A stretch of DNA of 64,000 bases, taken from assembly GCF_000172795.2 (NCBI RefSeq), contig NZ_CP020947.1, forward strand, positions 2,607,001-2,671,000. Reading direction: 5' to 3'. Under the pieces are notes generated by a model. That model was not told the origin of the DNA and made no database searches. It worked only from the letters and a program-made list of their open reading frames with translations. Below, one piece after another: positions 18,120 through 26,956 of the stretch (position 1 is the stretch's first letter; every line of letters begins with the position of its first letter). The DNA is from Rhizobium sp. CIAT894. Its GTDB lineage: Bacteria; Pseudomonadota; Alphaproteobacteria; Rhizobiales; Rhizobiaceae. The translations under genes and the position numbers were made by a program.

Positions 18120-18269
18120 ACGACTGCTCGCGCCACGGACTTCTCCCTCATTGCGACAGTCGTAGATTCTCACGCTATGATTGCCGAACGTATAGGCTTG
18201 CAAGCCGATTAATCTTCCCGAAACGAACGTTGCTTATCGTTAAGCCGTTTAAATCGTCGGGGTTATCTT

Positions 18270-18725
18270 ATGGCTGGTAGTTTTTCTCTGTTCCATTGGT
18301 TGGTCATCTTGGTCCCGCTCAGCGTGGGATTGATCCTCGCCTTTAAAAAACCGGCGGCCGGGCCGAACCGTTTCGGTGACCTGCCGCAGGCAATGGGTTT
18401 CGGCCAGGCGATCAGCAGTTTCTTCAGGAAATATGTGGATTTCAACGGCAGAGCGAGCCGATCGGAATTCTGGTTTTCGACGCTCTTCGTCATTCTCGTC
18501 AGCTTCGCTTTGTACCTTATCGAGCCAACCGGAGCCTTGGGCGGAATTTGGTCGCTGGCGGTGTTCCTCCCGTCAATCGCCATGGCCACCCGCCGACTGC
18601 ACGACATCAACCGCAGCGGCTGGTTCCAGTTGTTTGCGCTGTTGGTTCCCATCGGAACGATTGTCGTCCTCGCCTGGTATTGCAAAGCGCCGGCTGCGGC
18701 AGACTCCAGGGCGTCCGCGTTCTGA
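18270..18725 (+). CDS. DUF805 family membrane protein
   Basis: A 151-aa protein. TM1 lies at the N-terminus (residues 8-24), then the DUF805 domain: YVDFNGRASRSEFWFSTLFV, MATRRLHDINRSGWFQLFAL, and closing TM with VVLAWYCKAP. The FNGRxxRxEFW and RRLHDINRSGW motifs are diagnostic. The usual DUF805 protein begins at about residue 45 of this one, so the first TM is an addition. Function unknown. ATG 18270 follows CGGGGTTATCTT. Confidence 0.85.
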   Translation: MAGSFSLFHWLVILVPLSVGLILAFKKPAAGPNRFGDLPQAMGFGQAISSFFRKYVDFNGRASRSEFWFSTLFVILVSFALYLIEPTGALGGIWSLAVFLPSIAMATRRLHDINRSGWFQLFALLVPIGTIVVLAWYCKAPAAADSRASAF

Positions 18726-18773
18726 GGCGTCGACCGTGAGAATATGTTTTCGCATTGCGGCCGGCGTGGTGAC

Positions 18774-19163
18774 TCAGGTCTTCATGCCGTTCATCTCAGG
18801 AAACGGGTAGTAGTGCAGCCGCTTGTCTTTGCAGCGATCGTCATTCGCCGTCGCCCCTAGGATTTGGCTATCCGTGAAGGAGACGCCGAGATAGGCCCAG
18901 TCTCCCCAGCTGTGCTTAGGCACGACGCGTACACAGTAAGCATAGATCTTCTTCTCAGGATCGAGCAGAACCACGCTGGAAATCCGCGCCCAGACGACTT
19001 CCCCCGCTTCGTGTCTATAAACTTTCTTGAATATAATGTTGACGAAGTTCTGCCGGACGTCACTCGAGGGCGGACGCTGGGAATCTGCAACGGATTGCGA
19101 CACAGGGGCGTTGCAGCCGGCCAGCATCAGCAGGGCAGCGCAGGCAAGAAGTTTTACTCTCAT
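18774..19163 (-). CDS. lipoprotein of unknown function, 129 aa
   Basis: MRVKLLACAALLMLAGCNAP is a lipoprotein signal (lipobox LAGC, Cys 17). The mature domain includes FVNIIFKKVYRHEAGEVVWA, VVLLDPEKKIYAYCVRVVPK and the C-terminal NDDRCKDKRLHYYPFPE, with two cysteines that could pair. I do not recognise a named family. A decayed copy of its C-terminal end lies at 21391-21468 beyond the rhomboid gene. ATG 19163; RBS GGAGATTCACCTGA. Confidence 0.75.
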   Translation of the reverse strand: MRVKLLACAALLMLAGCNAPVSQSVADSQRPPSSDVRQNFVNIIFKKVYRHEAGEVVWARISSVVLLDPEKKIYAYCVRVVPKHSWGDWAYLGVSFTDSQILGATANDDRCKDKRLHYYPFPEMNGMKT

Positions 19164-19328
19164 TCAGGTGAATCTCCAAAGAATCGGAGCGTGATAAACG
19201 CTGCGCATTCCTACAAACACAGCGGGAATAATATTTGCAATACATGAAATCAAACAATGCTGACGCTGTGCATGTTACCGCGTGACGTGTAGATATGGCT
19301 GCGGCGCTCCACTGCAACTTGGGGCTCG

Positions 19329-19400
19329 TTATCCATCCTTGATCCCCACGCCGGATTCCGGCGTGCAAGGATGATGACGCGCCTGCCCGCGGCATTCTAC
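19329..19400 (-). pseudogene. C-terminal remnant of a DUF982-type gene, frameshifted
   Basis: Reverse strand: RVIILA in one frame, then ESGVGIKDG and stop (19329-19331) in another. This matches the end of the DUF982 ORF at 21519-21773 (AFILAALEAGVAINDD). The rest of the spacer 19164-19617 (454 bases) has no other recognisable gene. A small dyad CACGCCGG-ATT-CCGGCGTG (19347-19365) lies inside. Confidence 0.45.
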
Positions 19401-19617
19401 ACGATCGGCAATGTATAAAGTTGAGACCTTCAGAGGATGGCGCGCCCACCGGCCGACCGTCATTCGCATCCGCGTTCGAGTTCTTCGAAGCCCGGCTTGC
19501 AAAATTCTATTGCAAGTAGATAGTCTCTCTCGGGGAAATCTTCTTGATACGGAAATCACTCGCTTGCGATCTCGGATCAGCGCGGTGCCATGAATACCTT
19601 TTCAGTGAGAATTTTGA

Positions 19618-21357
19618 ATGAAGCCGGAAGAATTGCGCAGATCGGAATACGTCTACAACAAAGGCAAATTGCTGCTCATCATCCTGATTTTGATCGCCAT
19701 CGCGGCCGGGGCCATCCTGTTGGGCTTCCATCCGCCGAAGGACAAGGACCCTCATGCCGTCTGGTTCTTCTCGCTGCTGGGCGCAGTGTTCTTTGGCCTC
19801 CTCGCACTACTGCTCGTGCCGAAGCTCTTTTCCAGGGGGCCAGGATTGGTCATATCGACCGCCGGCGTCCGGCTGCCGAATTTCCCCGACCAGATCATAC
19901 GCTGGTCGGACATCCGGAGCTTCGAAAGATTCCAGAGCAAAGGTGCAGATTCCATAGTCCTCCACCTTGATCCCGGCGCTGCCAAGGCGTTGATCAGACG
20001 GGGGCTGGCCGCCAGGCTGCCGGAGTGGTTCGTTGGTTCGCGCCTCAAGGTCGGCATCCCTCTGCATATGTTGCGGGGCCGTTCGAACTTCATATTCTAT
20101 GAATTCGCGGAAGTGGCGACCGAAGCGTTCGAGGCCAAATGGCAAGCCTTGCAGGAAGCCGGTTTGACCGTCGAGGAGGAAGAAGACGAAGTGCCGGAAC
20201 CCGCTTTCGATGGCGCCCGTTATCCCGTCTTCACCTATGCTCTTCTTGCCGTTCTCGTCGCCGTCTATGCCGGCGAACTCGCCTTCGGCGTCGAAGCATC
20301 GAGGGCCGGCTCTCCCAGTATTCGCACATTGCTGGTGCTCGGCGGCACGTTTCGCCCGAGCATCGTCGAGGGCGCCGAGTGGTGGCGGCTGTTTACCGCC
20401 CCCTTCATGCATGCCGGCATCGTTCATCTCGCCTCCAATTGCTTCTGCTTGTGGATGGCGGGCATGCTGTTCGAACGGCTGATCGGCTGGCGCTGGTTTG
20501 CGGCGATCTTCTTCGCCAGCGCCCTTGGCGGCTCCATTGCGTCGGTCTGGATCAACGACGTCAATACGGTTGGCGTCGGCGCTTCCGGCGGCATTGTCGG
20601 GCTTTTCGCCGCCGTGATCGCCGGCAGCATTCGTTTCCGGTCGACGCCGGTCGCATCTTCCCTGCAGGTGGGCGCCATCCAGATTCTTGTTCCCTCGCTG
20701 CTGCCGTTCCTCTCTGCGGCGAAGGAGGGGCAGACCATCGACTATGCCGGCCATTTCGGCGGCGCGGTGACCGGCGCGGCGCTCTCGCTCCTGCTGTTGA
20801 CCCTTTGGCCGCGGGAACGCCCGACACCGCGTTTCGGCGCAGCCGCGATCGCCTTCAGCGCTGCATTCGTCCTCATCGCGGCCGGGTCGCTTTGGCCTAT
20901 CACCAATGCGCGCCAATTCTATGTCAACGACCCGATGACCAACTATTTCGGGGGAAGGTACGAGCAGGCCGCGACGGGGTTTGCCGTCTTGGCAAACGAG
21001 GAGCCGCGCACCGCCCCCTATTTTCGTCTCTGGCGTTTCATTGCTCAAAGCCGGGGCGGCGATCCGAAAGCGCTCGATGAGCTCAGGGCTGCAGCCGGCG
21101 CGATCGATCAAGCAGCCTGGCCCTATCCCATCTATCGTCTTTTCCTCCGCGAACTAACGCCGGGAGAGCTGACGGCGAAAGCGGCCGACAGCAACCAGAC
21201 CTGCGAGTCGATCTTCTATATTGGCGAATGGTATCTGCTAGCCGGAGCCAGAGATGAGGCGCGCCGCAGGTTCCAGGCCGCTTTGACATCCTGCCCAAGA
21301 ACATTCATCGAATATGATGGAGCACGCGGCGAACTGGCCAGGCTCGACGCGAAATGA
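19618..21357 (+). CDS. rhomboid family intramembrane serine protease, 579 aa
   Basis: Two N-terminal TMs (about 17-38, 48-68) and a cytosolic domain of about 130 residues precede a rhomboid core: EWWRLFTAPFMHAGIVHLAS, catalytic Ser in GVGASGGIVGLF (about residue 323) and catalytic His in YAGHFGGAVTGA (about 379). It cleaves membrane proteins within the bilayer. After the core come about 150 residues ending in a TPR-like helical region (AGARDEARRRFQAALTSCPR). The large N- and C-terminal additions make it more than twice the size of minimal rhomboids. Flanked on both sides by copies of a lipoprotein-DUF982 pair. Confidence 0.87.
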   Translation: MKPEELRRSEYVYNKGKLLLIILILIAIAAGAILLGFHPPKDKDPHAVWFFSLLGAVFFGLLALLLVPKLFSRGPGLVISTAGVRLPNFPDQIIRWSDIRSFERFQSKGADSIVLHLDPGAAKALIRRGLAARLPEWFVGSRLKVGIPLHMLRGRSNFIFYEFAEVATEAFEAKWQALQEAGLTVEEEEDEVPEPAFDGARYPVFTYALLAVLVAVYAGELAFGVEASRAGSPSIRTLLVLGGTFRPSIVEGAEWWRLFTAPFMHAGIVHLASNCFCLWMAGMLFERLIGWRWFAAIFFASALGGSIASVWINDVNTVGVGASGGIVGLFAAVIAGSIRFRSTPVASSLQVGAIQILVPSLLPFLSAAKEGQTIDYAGHFGGAVTGAALSLLLLTLWPRERPTPRFGAAAIAFSAAFVLIAAGSLWPITNARQFYVNDPMTNYFGGRYEQAATGFAVLANEEPRTAPYFRLWRFIAQSRGGDPKALDELRAAAGAIDQAAWPYPIYRLFLRELTPGELTAKAADSNQTCESIFYIGEWYLLAGARDEARRRFQAALTSCPRTFIEYDGARGELARLDAK

Positions 21358-21390
21358 GGCCGCGCCGCGTCCTCAGTCCTCCATGTTGCG

Positions 21391-21468
21391 TCATTCCAGA
21401 AAATCGTAGTAACGCAGCCGTTCATCGTGGCAGCGATAATCGTTCCTCTTCAGGTACAATATCATCTC
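21391..21468 (-). pseudogene. C-terminal fragment of the lipoprotein at 18774
   Basis: Reverse strand reads MILYLKRNDYRCHDERLRYY then DFLE and a stop at 21391-21393. The lipoprotein at 18774 ends NDDRCKDKRLHYYPFPE, so NDxRCxDxRLxYYxFxE is shared. No signal peptide or upstream body remains in this copy. Confidence 0.6.
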
Positions 21469-21518
21469 GTGTTGCAAGTCCCTCTGGCGGCTGCTTCAAA
21501 GCGGAGCTTTCACTCCCC

Positions 21519-21773
21519 CTAATCATCATTGATCGCCACGCCGGCTTCCAGTGCTGCGAGGATAAAGGCCTGACGCACTGTCTCGGCCGGCATGCGGCCC
21601 GCAAGCCAGGCACGGCAGAAATCGATCGCCCTCTGCTGATGGACAACGCCATTGACCGGCCAGTCGGAGACCAGTGCATAAAGCGCATCCTCCGGTGAGC
21701 GGAGAATCAGCCGTTTCCCGGTATCAAGATCGATCGAAATCGGTTTCTTCCAGAAGGCGGAATGGTCGTTGAT
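21519..21773 (-). CDS. DUF982 family protein without a normal start codon
   Basis: An open frame on the reverse strand encodes FWKKPISIDLDTGKRLILRS, PEDALYALVSDWPVNGVVHQ, RAIDFCRAWLAGRMPAETVR, QAFILAALEAGVAINDD. This is a full-length DUF982 protein, a short family expanded in rhizobia. The frame is closed upstream by a TAG at 21807-21809 and contains no ATG, GTG or TTG before the conserved part. The best candidate is ATC at 21771-21773, eight bases after AGGTG, which looks like a mutated ATG. It is either translated weakly or newly inactivated. Function of the family is unknown. Confidence 0.55.
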   Translation of the reverse strand: MNDHSAFWKKPISIDLDTGKRLILRSPEDALYALVSDWPVNGVVHQQRAIDFCRAWLAGRMPAETVRQAFILAALEAGVAINDD

Positions 21774-21872
21774 GGTAGCAGCACCTGGAACTGGATTGAC
21801 TGCAGACTAACGGCGGAATGCCGATCTCGGTTCCAGTGTGTGCTCGACAGCCTCACCGGCGTTCAACATGCA

Positions 21873-21955
21873 AGAAGCATCGCTGCGGCGCGTCCTTCGA
21901 GGCTTCGCCCGATGGGCTGCGCGCCTCGGAATGAGGAGTGTTGGAGAATGCGGCG
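21873..21955. repeat. type A repeat, long form
   Basis: AAGCATCGCTGCGGCGCGTC, CTTCGAGGCTTCGCCC, GGGCTGCGCGCCTC, GAATGAGGAGTGTTGGAGAATG. The same order of blocks is seen at 58306-58392. It occupies most of the 323-base spacer before uvrB. Confidence 0.7.
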
Positions 21956-22022
21956 CCGGCGCTCAAAAGCCCCCCCGCGAGACAGCCGCCAACATCCAGA
22001 GGCGGCAATTATTCACCCAATC

Positions 22023-22037
22023 CGAACGATTCGTTCG
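22023..22037. promoter_or_regulatory. 15-bp palindrome upstream of uvrB
   Basis: CGAACGA-T-TCGTTCG, perfect 7-bp arms, 60 bp before the uvrB ATG. It is not the rhizobial LexA box (GTTC-N7-GTTC) but contains GAAC...GTTC. It may be an operator. Confidence 0.4.
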
Positions 22038-22096
22038 TTTCCCTTTTGTACTCTTTGCCTCTTCCCTTTCGCGCTGACTCTCTCCATATTCGCGCC

Positions 22097-25000
22097 ATGG
22101 CCAAATCTCCGAAGAAATCCCCCGCCCCGAATGGCTTCGAGGAAGCCCCGCAGTCGTCCTTCGAGGGCGCGCCGCTTTCCGGCTCCGTCGCCGATTGGGT
22201 GAAGCAGTTGGAGGCGGATGCCGAAGCAGCGGGCGTCGAAAGCCAGCGCGAAATCGCCTCTAAGGCCGGCAAGCACCGCAAGAAGGTGGAGAACGAGGCG
22301 CGCAAGCACGCCGAAGCCGTCGCCGCGCGATCGGCCGAAGGCCGCAAGCCCGAACGGGCGTCCGAGCCGATGCGAGGCCCCCGCGGAGCGAAGGCGCAGA
22401 GCGCCGGCAGCGTGAGCGCTTCAAAGACCGCGCGCGGCGTCTCGATCGGCGGCTCCTCCGACCCGAAGACGCGCGCCGCCGCCGGCCTCAATCCTGTGGC
22501 GGGTCTCGACATCTCGCTCGAGGATGCCGGCAGCATCTCGCCCGGTGGTGTCACCGCGACGGTCGAGGCACTGTCGGCGCTGATCGAGAGCGGCAATCCG
22601 CTGCACAAGAACGGCAAGATCTGGACGCCGCACCGCCCTGCCCGACCCGACAAATCCGAAGGCGGCATCCGCATCCTGATGAAATCGGATTACGAGCCGG
22701 CCGGCGACCAGCCGACCGCGATCCGCGATCTCGTCGAGGGACTGGAGAATGGCGACCGCAGCCAGGTGCTGCTCGGCGTGACCGGCTCCGGCAAGACCTT
22801 TACCATGGCCAAGGTGATCGAGGCGACGCAGCGCCCGGCCGTCATCCTGGCGCCGAACAAGACGCTGGCCGCCCAGCTCTATTCCGAATTCAAGAATTTC
22901 TTCCCCGACAATGCGGTGGAATATTTCGTTTCCTACTACGATTATTACCAGCCGGAAGCCTATGTGCCGCGCTCCGACACCTATATCGAGAAGGAAAGCT
23001 CGATCAACGAGCAGATCGACCGCATGCGCCACTCGGCGACGCGCTCGCTGCTCGAACGCGACGACTGCATCATCGTCGCCTCGGTCTCCTGCATCTACGG
23101 TATCGGCTCGGTCGAAACCTATACGGCGATGACCTTCCAGATGTCGGTCGGCGACCGGCTCGACCAGCGCCAGCTGCTGGCCGACCTTGTCGCCCAGCAA
23201 TATAAGCGCCGCGACATGGATTTCACCCGCGGTTCCTTCCGCGTGCGCGGCGACACGATCGAACTCTTTCCCGCCCACTTGGAGGATGCCGCCTGGCGCA
23301 TCTCCATGTTCGGCGACGAGATCGACGCCATCACCGAATTCGATCCGCTGACCGGCCAGAAGGTCGGCGATCTGAAATCGGTGAAGATCTACGCCAATTC
23401 GCACTATGTCACCCCGCGCCCGACGCTGAACGGCGCCATCAAATCGATCAAGGAGGAGCTCCGCCTTCGCCTCGCCGAGCTGGAGAAGGCCGGCCGCCTG
23501 CTGGAGGCCCAGCGCCTGGAGCAGCGCACCCGCTACGATATCGAGATGCTTGAAGCCACCGGCTCCTGCCAGGGCATCGAGAACTATTCGCGCTATCTCA
23601 CCGGCCGCGACCCCGGCGATCCGCCGCCGACGCTGTTCGAATATATCCCCGACAACGCCCTCGTCTTCATCGACGAAAGCCATGTCACCGTGCCGCAGAT
23701 CGGCGGCATGTACCGCGGCGACTTCCGGCGCAAGGCGACGCTCGCCGAATACGGCTTCCGCCTGCCCTCCTGCATGGACAACCGGCCGCTGCGCTTCGAG
23801 GAATGGGACGCCATGCGCCCCGACACCATCGCCGTCTCGGCCACACCGGGCGGCTGGGAAATGGAACAATCCGGCGGCGTCTTCGCCGAACAGGTCATCC
23901 GCCCCACAGGCCTGATCGACCCGCCGGTCGAGGTCCGCTCGGCCCGCACCCAGGTCGACGACGTACTCGGCGAGATCCGCGAAACCGCCGCCAAAGGCTA
24001 CCGCACCCTCTGCACCGTGCTGACCAAGCGCATGGCCGAAGACCTGACCGAATATCTGCATGAGCAGGGCGTGCGCGTGCGCTATATGCACTCCGACATC
24101 GACACGCTGGAGCGTATCGAGATCATCCGCGATCTCCGCCTCGGCGCCTTCGACGTACTCGTCGGCATCAACCTCCTGCGCGAAGGCCTCGACATTCCCG
24201 AATGCGGCTTCGTCGCCATCCTCGACGCCGACAAGGAAGGCTTCCTGCGCTCCGAGACCTCGCTGATCCAGACGATCGGCCGCGCCGCGCGTAACGTCGA
24301 CGGCAAGGTCATCCTCTATGCCGACAACGTCACCGGCTCGATGAAGCGCGCCATGGAGGAAACCGGCCGCCGCCGCGAAAAGCAGATGGCCTATAACTTG
24401 GAAAACGGCATCACGCCGGAGTCGGTCAAGGCCAAGATCTCCGATATCCTCGACTCGGTCTACGAGCGCGACCACGTCCGAGCCGACATCTCGGGCGCCG
24501 CAGGCAAAGGCTTCGCCGATGGCGGCAACCTCGTCGGCAACAACCTGCAGGCCCATCTCAACGCGCTCGAAAAGAGCATGCGCGACGCCGCCGCCGACCT
24601 CGACTTCGAAAAAGCCGCCCGCCTCCGCGACGAAATCAAACGCCTCAAGGCCGCCGAACTGGCTGTCATGGACGACCCGATGGCCCGCGAAGAGTCGAAG
24701 GCGATGGAAGGCATCAAGCGGAATGCCAAAGCGACCCGCGAGTCCCTTCTCCCCACGGGGGAGAAGGTGCCCGGCAGGGCGGATGAGGGGGCCACACCCT
24801 CCTATTTCGCCAAACCAACGCTAGACGACATGGGCCCCGGCACCGATACCACCACACCCCTCTTTCGCAAACCGGACCTCGACGAAATGGGCCGCCACGT
24901 CGCCACTCCCGGCGACAACAAGAGCCTCTTCCGCCGCAACACCCTCGACGAAATGACCGTCGGCCGCACGGAAAAACCGGTGACCGGTCACGTGCCTGAC

Positions 25001-25177
25001 AAGCCGGACGTCGCCAAGGGCACGAAGCGGTTCTCGCCGTTATTGGAAGATCAGCCGGAACGCGACGACGTGCGGCCGGTGGTCAGGGGAAAGACGGGCG
25101 TTGGAAACTATGAGGACCCGGGCGAGCAGAAGCGCAAGGGGCGGACGAAGGGTAAGACCGGGCGGCCGGGGCGGTGA
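22097..25177 (+). CDS. uvrB: excinuclease ABC subunit B (UvrB) with long terminal extensions
   Basis: UvrB, the damage-verifying helicase of nucleotide excision repair, works with UvrA and UvrC. The core begins near residue 190 ([20 protein letters not shown]), with Walker [11 protein letters not shown] at about 227, the beta-hairpin region [20 protein letters not shown], helicase motifs [11 protein letters not shown] and [15 protein letters not shown], and a C-terminal UVR motif (about 816-855). At 1026 aa it is some 350 residues longer than E. coli UvrB: about 190 charged residues precede the core and 150 follow it. The tail holds three repeats F(A/R)(K/R)xxLD(D/E)M and an inserted palindromic element. 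ATG 22097 was chosen; the frame is open further upstream. Confidence 0.93.
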   Translation: MAKSPKKSPAPNGFEEAPQSSFEGAPLSGSVADWVKQLEADAEAAGVESQREIASKAGKHRKKVENEARKHAEAVAARSAEGRKPERASEPMRGPRGAKAQSAGSVSASKTARGVSIGGSSDPKTRAAAGLNPVAGLDISLEDAGSISPGGVTATVEALSALIESGNPLHKNGKIWTPHRPARPDKSEGGIRILMKSDYEPAGDQPTAIRDLVEGLENGDRSQVLLGVTGSGKTFTMAKVIEATQRPAVILAPNKTLAAQLYSEFKNFFPDNAVEYFVSYYDYYQPEAYVPRSDTYIEKESSINEQIDRMRHSATRSLLERDDCIIVASVSCIYGIGSVETYTAMTFQMSVGDRLDQRQLLADLVAQQYKRRDMDFTRGSFRVRGDTIELFPAHLEDAAWRISMFGDEIDAITEFDPLTGQKVGDLKSVKIYANSHYVTPRPTLNGAIKSIKEELRLRLAELEKAGRLLEAQRLEQRTRYDIEMLEATGSCQGIENYSRYLTGRDPGDPPPTLFEYIPDNALVFIDESHVTVPQIGGMYRGDFRRKATLAEYGFRLPSCMDNRPLRFEEWDAMRPDTIAVSATPGGWEMEQSGGVFAEQVIRPTGLIDPPVEVRSARTQVDDVLGEIRETAAKGYRTLCTVLTKRMAEDLTEYLHEQGVRVRYMHSDIDTLERIEIIRDLRLGAFDVLVGINLLREGLDIPECGFVAILDADKEGFLRSETSLIQTIGRAARNVDGKVILYADNVTGSMKRAMEETGRRREKQMAYNLENGITPESVKAKISDILDSVYERDHVRADISGAAGKGFADGGNLVGNNLQAHLNALEKSMRDAAADLDFEKAARLRDEIKRLKAAELAVMDDPMAREESKAMEGIKRNAKATRESLLPTGEKVPGRADEGATPSYFAKPTLDDMGPGTDTTTPLFRKPDLDEMGRHVATPGDNKSLFRRNTLDEMTVGRTEKPVTGHVPDKPDVAKGTKRFSPLLEDQPERDDVRPVVRGKTGVGNYEDPGEQKRKGRTKGKTGRPGR
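24742..24794. repeat. palindromic repeat element inside the uvrB reading frame
   Basis: CCTTCTCCCC-ACG-GGGGAGAAGG (24745-24767) is a perfect 10-bp stem, followed by TGCCCGGCAGGGCGGATGAG. This block is a familiar intergenic repeat. Here it is translated in frame as [18 protein letters not shown] within the UvrB C-terminal tail. Confidence 0.75.
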
Positions 25178-25307
25178 TAACTACTTCCCATAGAGTCTAT
25201 AGATGAGGGCGTTCATAAGCCCCAACTACCCAAAATATGAATGCGTCCAGGTATTGTGATCCTTTTGGTCGGTCATTCAAGACAAGCCAATGGATTCTCC
25301 GGCACCG

Positions 25308-25778
25308 TCAAAAATAACGATCATAGAAACGCAACATCGCCCTAACCGGGCTAGTTTTGTCGAACCAATATAGTAGATAAAACATGCCAAATGAGAATGG
25401 CGAAGCGATTACCGAAAGCGTAACGAGGCAGACCCAATACGGCACACAATATGTGGGGCTTAACGTTGATGTGATTATTAGCGAGAACGCAGCTATCCCG
25501 ATGACGGCGCACAATATCATCAATACTGCGTTCAGCCTGGAAAGACGCTCTATAAAGAACTGGTATCCAGTTAGAACCAAACCAACATCCCGGAAAGCGA
25601 CGCGATCCGCTTTGATTTTATTCTTCCCCAAGACGCGCCTACACTCTTGAACAATCTTTAAACTCTTGCTCTCTATAATCTGTGATAGAATCGGGAACGC
25701 GAGCGAGACACCTACGGCTGTAGACAAGCTCGCTTGTAAAGCAGTGAACACCAAACCGTCACAGACTTCAGATGACAT
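25308..25778 (-). CDS. membrane protein of unknown function, accessory island
   Basis: A 156-aa protein with three likely TMs (about 10-30, 82-105, 110-140). The stretch between TM1 and TM2 is basic and cytosolic (RRVLGKNKIKADRVAFRDVG). The C-terminus is RAMLRFYDRYF. No family is recognised. The gene is AT-richer than its surroundings, with codons unusual for this chromosome. Its start overlaps the start of the divergent HTH-metallopeptidase gene by 7 bp, so the two must share a promoter region inside each other's 5' ends. ATG 25778 could be replaced by a later start. Confidence 0.6.
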   Translation of the reverse strand: MSSEVCDGLVFTALQASLSTAVGVSLAFPILSQIIESKSLKIVQECRRVLGKNKIKADRVAFRDVGLVLTGYQFFIERLSRLNAVLMILCAVIGIAAFSLIITSTLSPTYCVPYWVCLVTLSVIASPFSFGMFYLLYWFDKTSPVRAMLRFYDRYF

Positions 25779-26956
25779 TCAATCCCTCGATGTTACAAAA
25801 GCTGATAGCCGTAAGAGGGCTCAACGCCGCCGAAGCATCTAGTGCGGCCGGCATGAGCGCCAAGAAACTACAATCGACTCTTAACGGCGATAACGTCCCA
25901 ACGAAAAATCAGATCATCAAGCTAGCTGAGCGTTTAGCTGTTCCGCCTCATGCATTCTTCGTGATTGATTTTGATGTTCCGCCCTCATTGATCATGGATT
26001 TTCGAGCTTCGGAATCCGCTGTCCTCAAATACGGCAAAGATACTCACAGATTTCAGCACATCATCGATATCCGTGACTTCTTGGCAACCCTCTACAAGCG
26101 CCTAGACTGGGATGCGCCTCAAAGTTTGTATGACTTTGATACAAACTCAAATCCAGAACAATTCGCGGCATCTGTAAATCAAACGCTGCAACTGAACAAA
26201 CTACGTCAGGAAGCCAAAGACAAGGCAGAATTTTATAAATTATTCAGAAGTCGCATAGAAGATATAGGAATATACGTAGTTCAAGATCACAATTTTTCGA
26301 CTGATATCGATGGATTTGCCATATACCACGAAAGTTTTACTTCGAATTTAATTTTCATAAACTCGATAAAGAGGAATCACGGCGCTAAATCGTTTACGCT
26401 TGCCCATGAACTTTCTCATATCTTTGGCAAGAGATCCGCGATTACTAATAACTATCAATATGACAACGAAATTGAGATATTTGCTAACGACTTCGCTGCA
26501 TCACTGCTGATACCCCGCGATGAACTGATTGACGTGATAAGTCAGCATAAGTTTCACTTTTTCGAATACAATCTGGCTGTCTCCTCAGCAACAAGATTGT
26601 CTAATATCTTCAAGACCAGCGTTAGCGCCATGTTGGTCAGACTCGCGAAGCTTGGATATGTGGATGGCGGTTATCCACGTCAGTTTATCGCAGGCTTCGG
26701 TAAAGACAGTTTTCTCGATTCCCAGAAGCCGACTGGTGGCGGCGGGAAAGACGGTCCTGAACCAGGTGTGATTGATCTGGCCTATCTCGGCTCTAGAGCT
26801 GTCACTGTCTTAACTTCGGCATTAGCTCAAGGCCTTACAACAACATTCGAAATTTTCGAGCACACCGGCCTGTCGAAGAAAAGGATCGATGGTTTAATGA
26901 CCATCGCGAAAGAGAAATCACTGATGAAAGTAAGCGCTCATGCCGTCGCTTTTTGA
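25772..26956 (+). CDS. XRE-type HTH and ImmA/IrrE metallopeptidase fusion
   Basis: A 394-aa protein. Residues 6-60 form an XRE helix-turn-helix (LIAVRGLNAAEASSAAGMSA, then KKLQSTLNGDNVPTKNQIIK). Residues about 150-290 form an ImmA/IrrE (COG2856) peptidase domain: HELSH at about 212-216 is the zinc site HExxH, and NEIEIFANDFAASLLIPRDE supplies the third ligand. Relatives cleave repressors or antitoxins after a signal (ImmA in ICEBs1, IrrE in Deinococcus). It is AT-rich, lies 595 bp after uvrB and overlaps the next gene by 17 bp, so they form a unit. Likely part of a mobile, defence or toxin-antitoxin module. Confidence 0.85.
   Translation: MTFNPSMLQKLIAVRGLNAAEASSAAGMSAKKLQSTLNGDNVPTKNQIIKLAERLAVPPHAFFVIDFDVPPSLIMDFRASESAVLKYGKDTHRFQHIIDIRDFLATLYKRLDWDAPQSLYDFDTNSNPEQFAASVNQTLQLNKLRQEAKDKAEFYKLFRSRIEDIGIYVVQDHNFSTDIDGFAIYHESFTSNLIFINSIKRNHGAKSFTLAHELSHIFGKRSAITNNYQYDNEIEIFANDFAASLLIPRDELIDVISQHKFHFFEYNLAVSSATRLSNIFKTSVSAMLVRLAKLGYVDGGYPRQFIAGFGKDSFLDSQKPTGGGGKDGPEPGVIDLAYLGSRAVTVLTSALAQGLTTTFEIFEHTGLSKKRIDGLMTIAKEKSLMKVSAHAVAF

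Noticed and set aside
22421..24556. 711-aa reverse frame inside uvrB
   Set aside because: Shadow of uvrB on the opposite strand; long because the GC-rich codons avoid stops.
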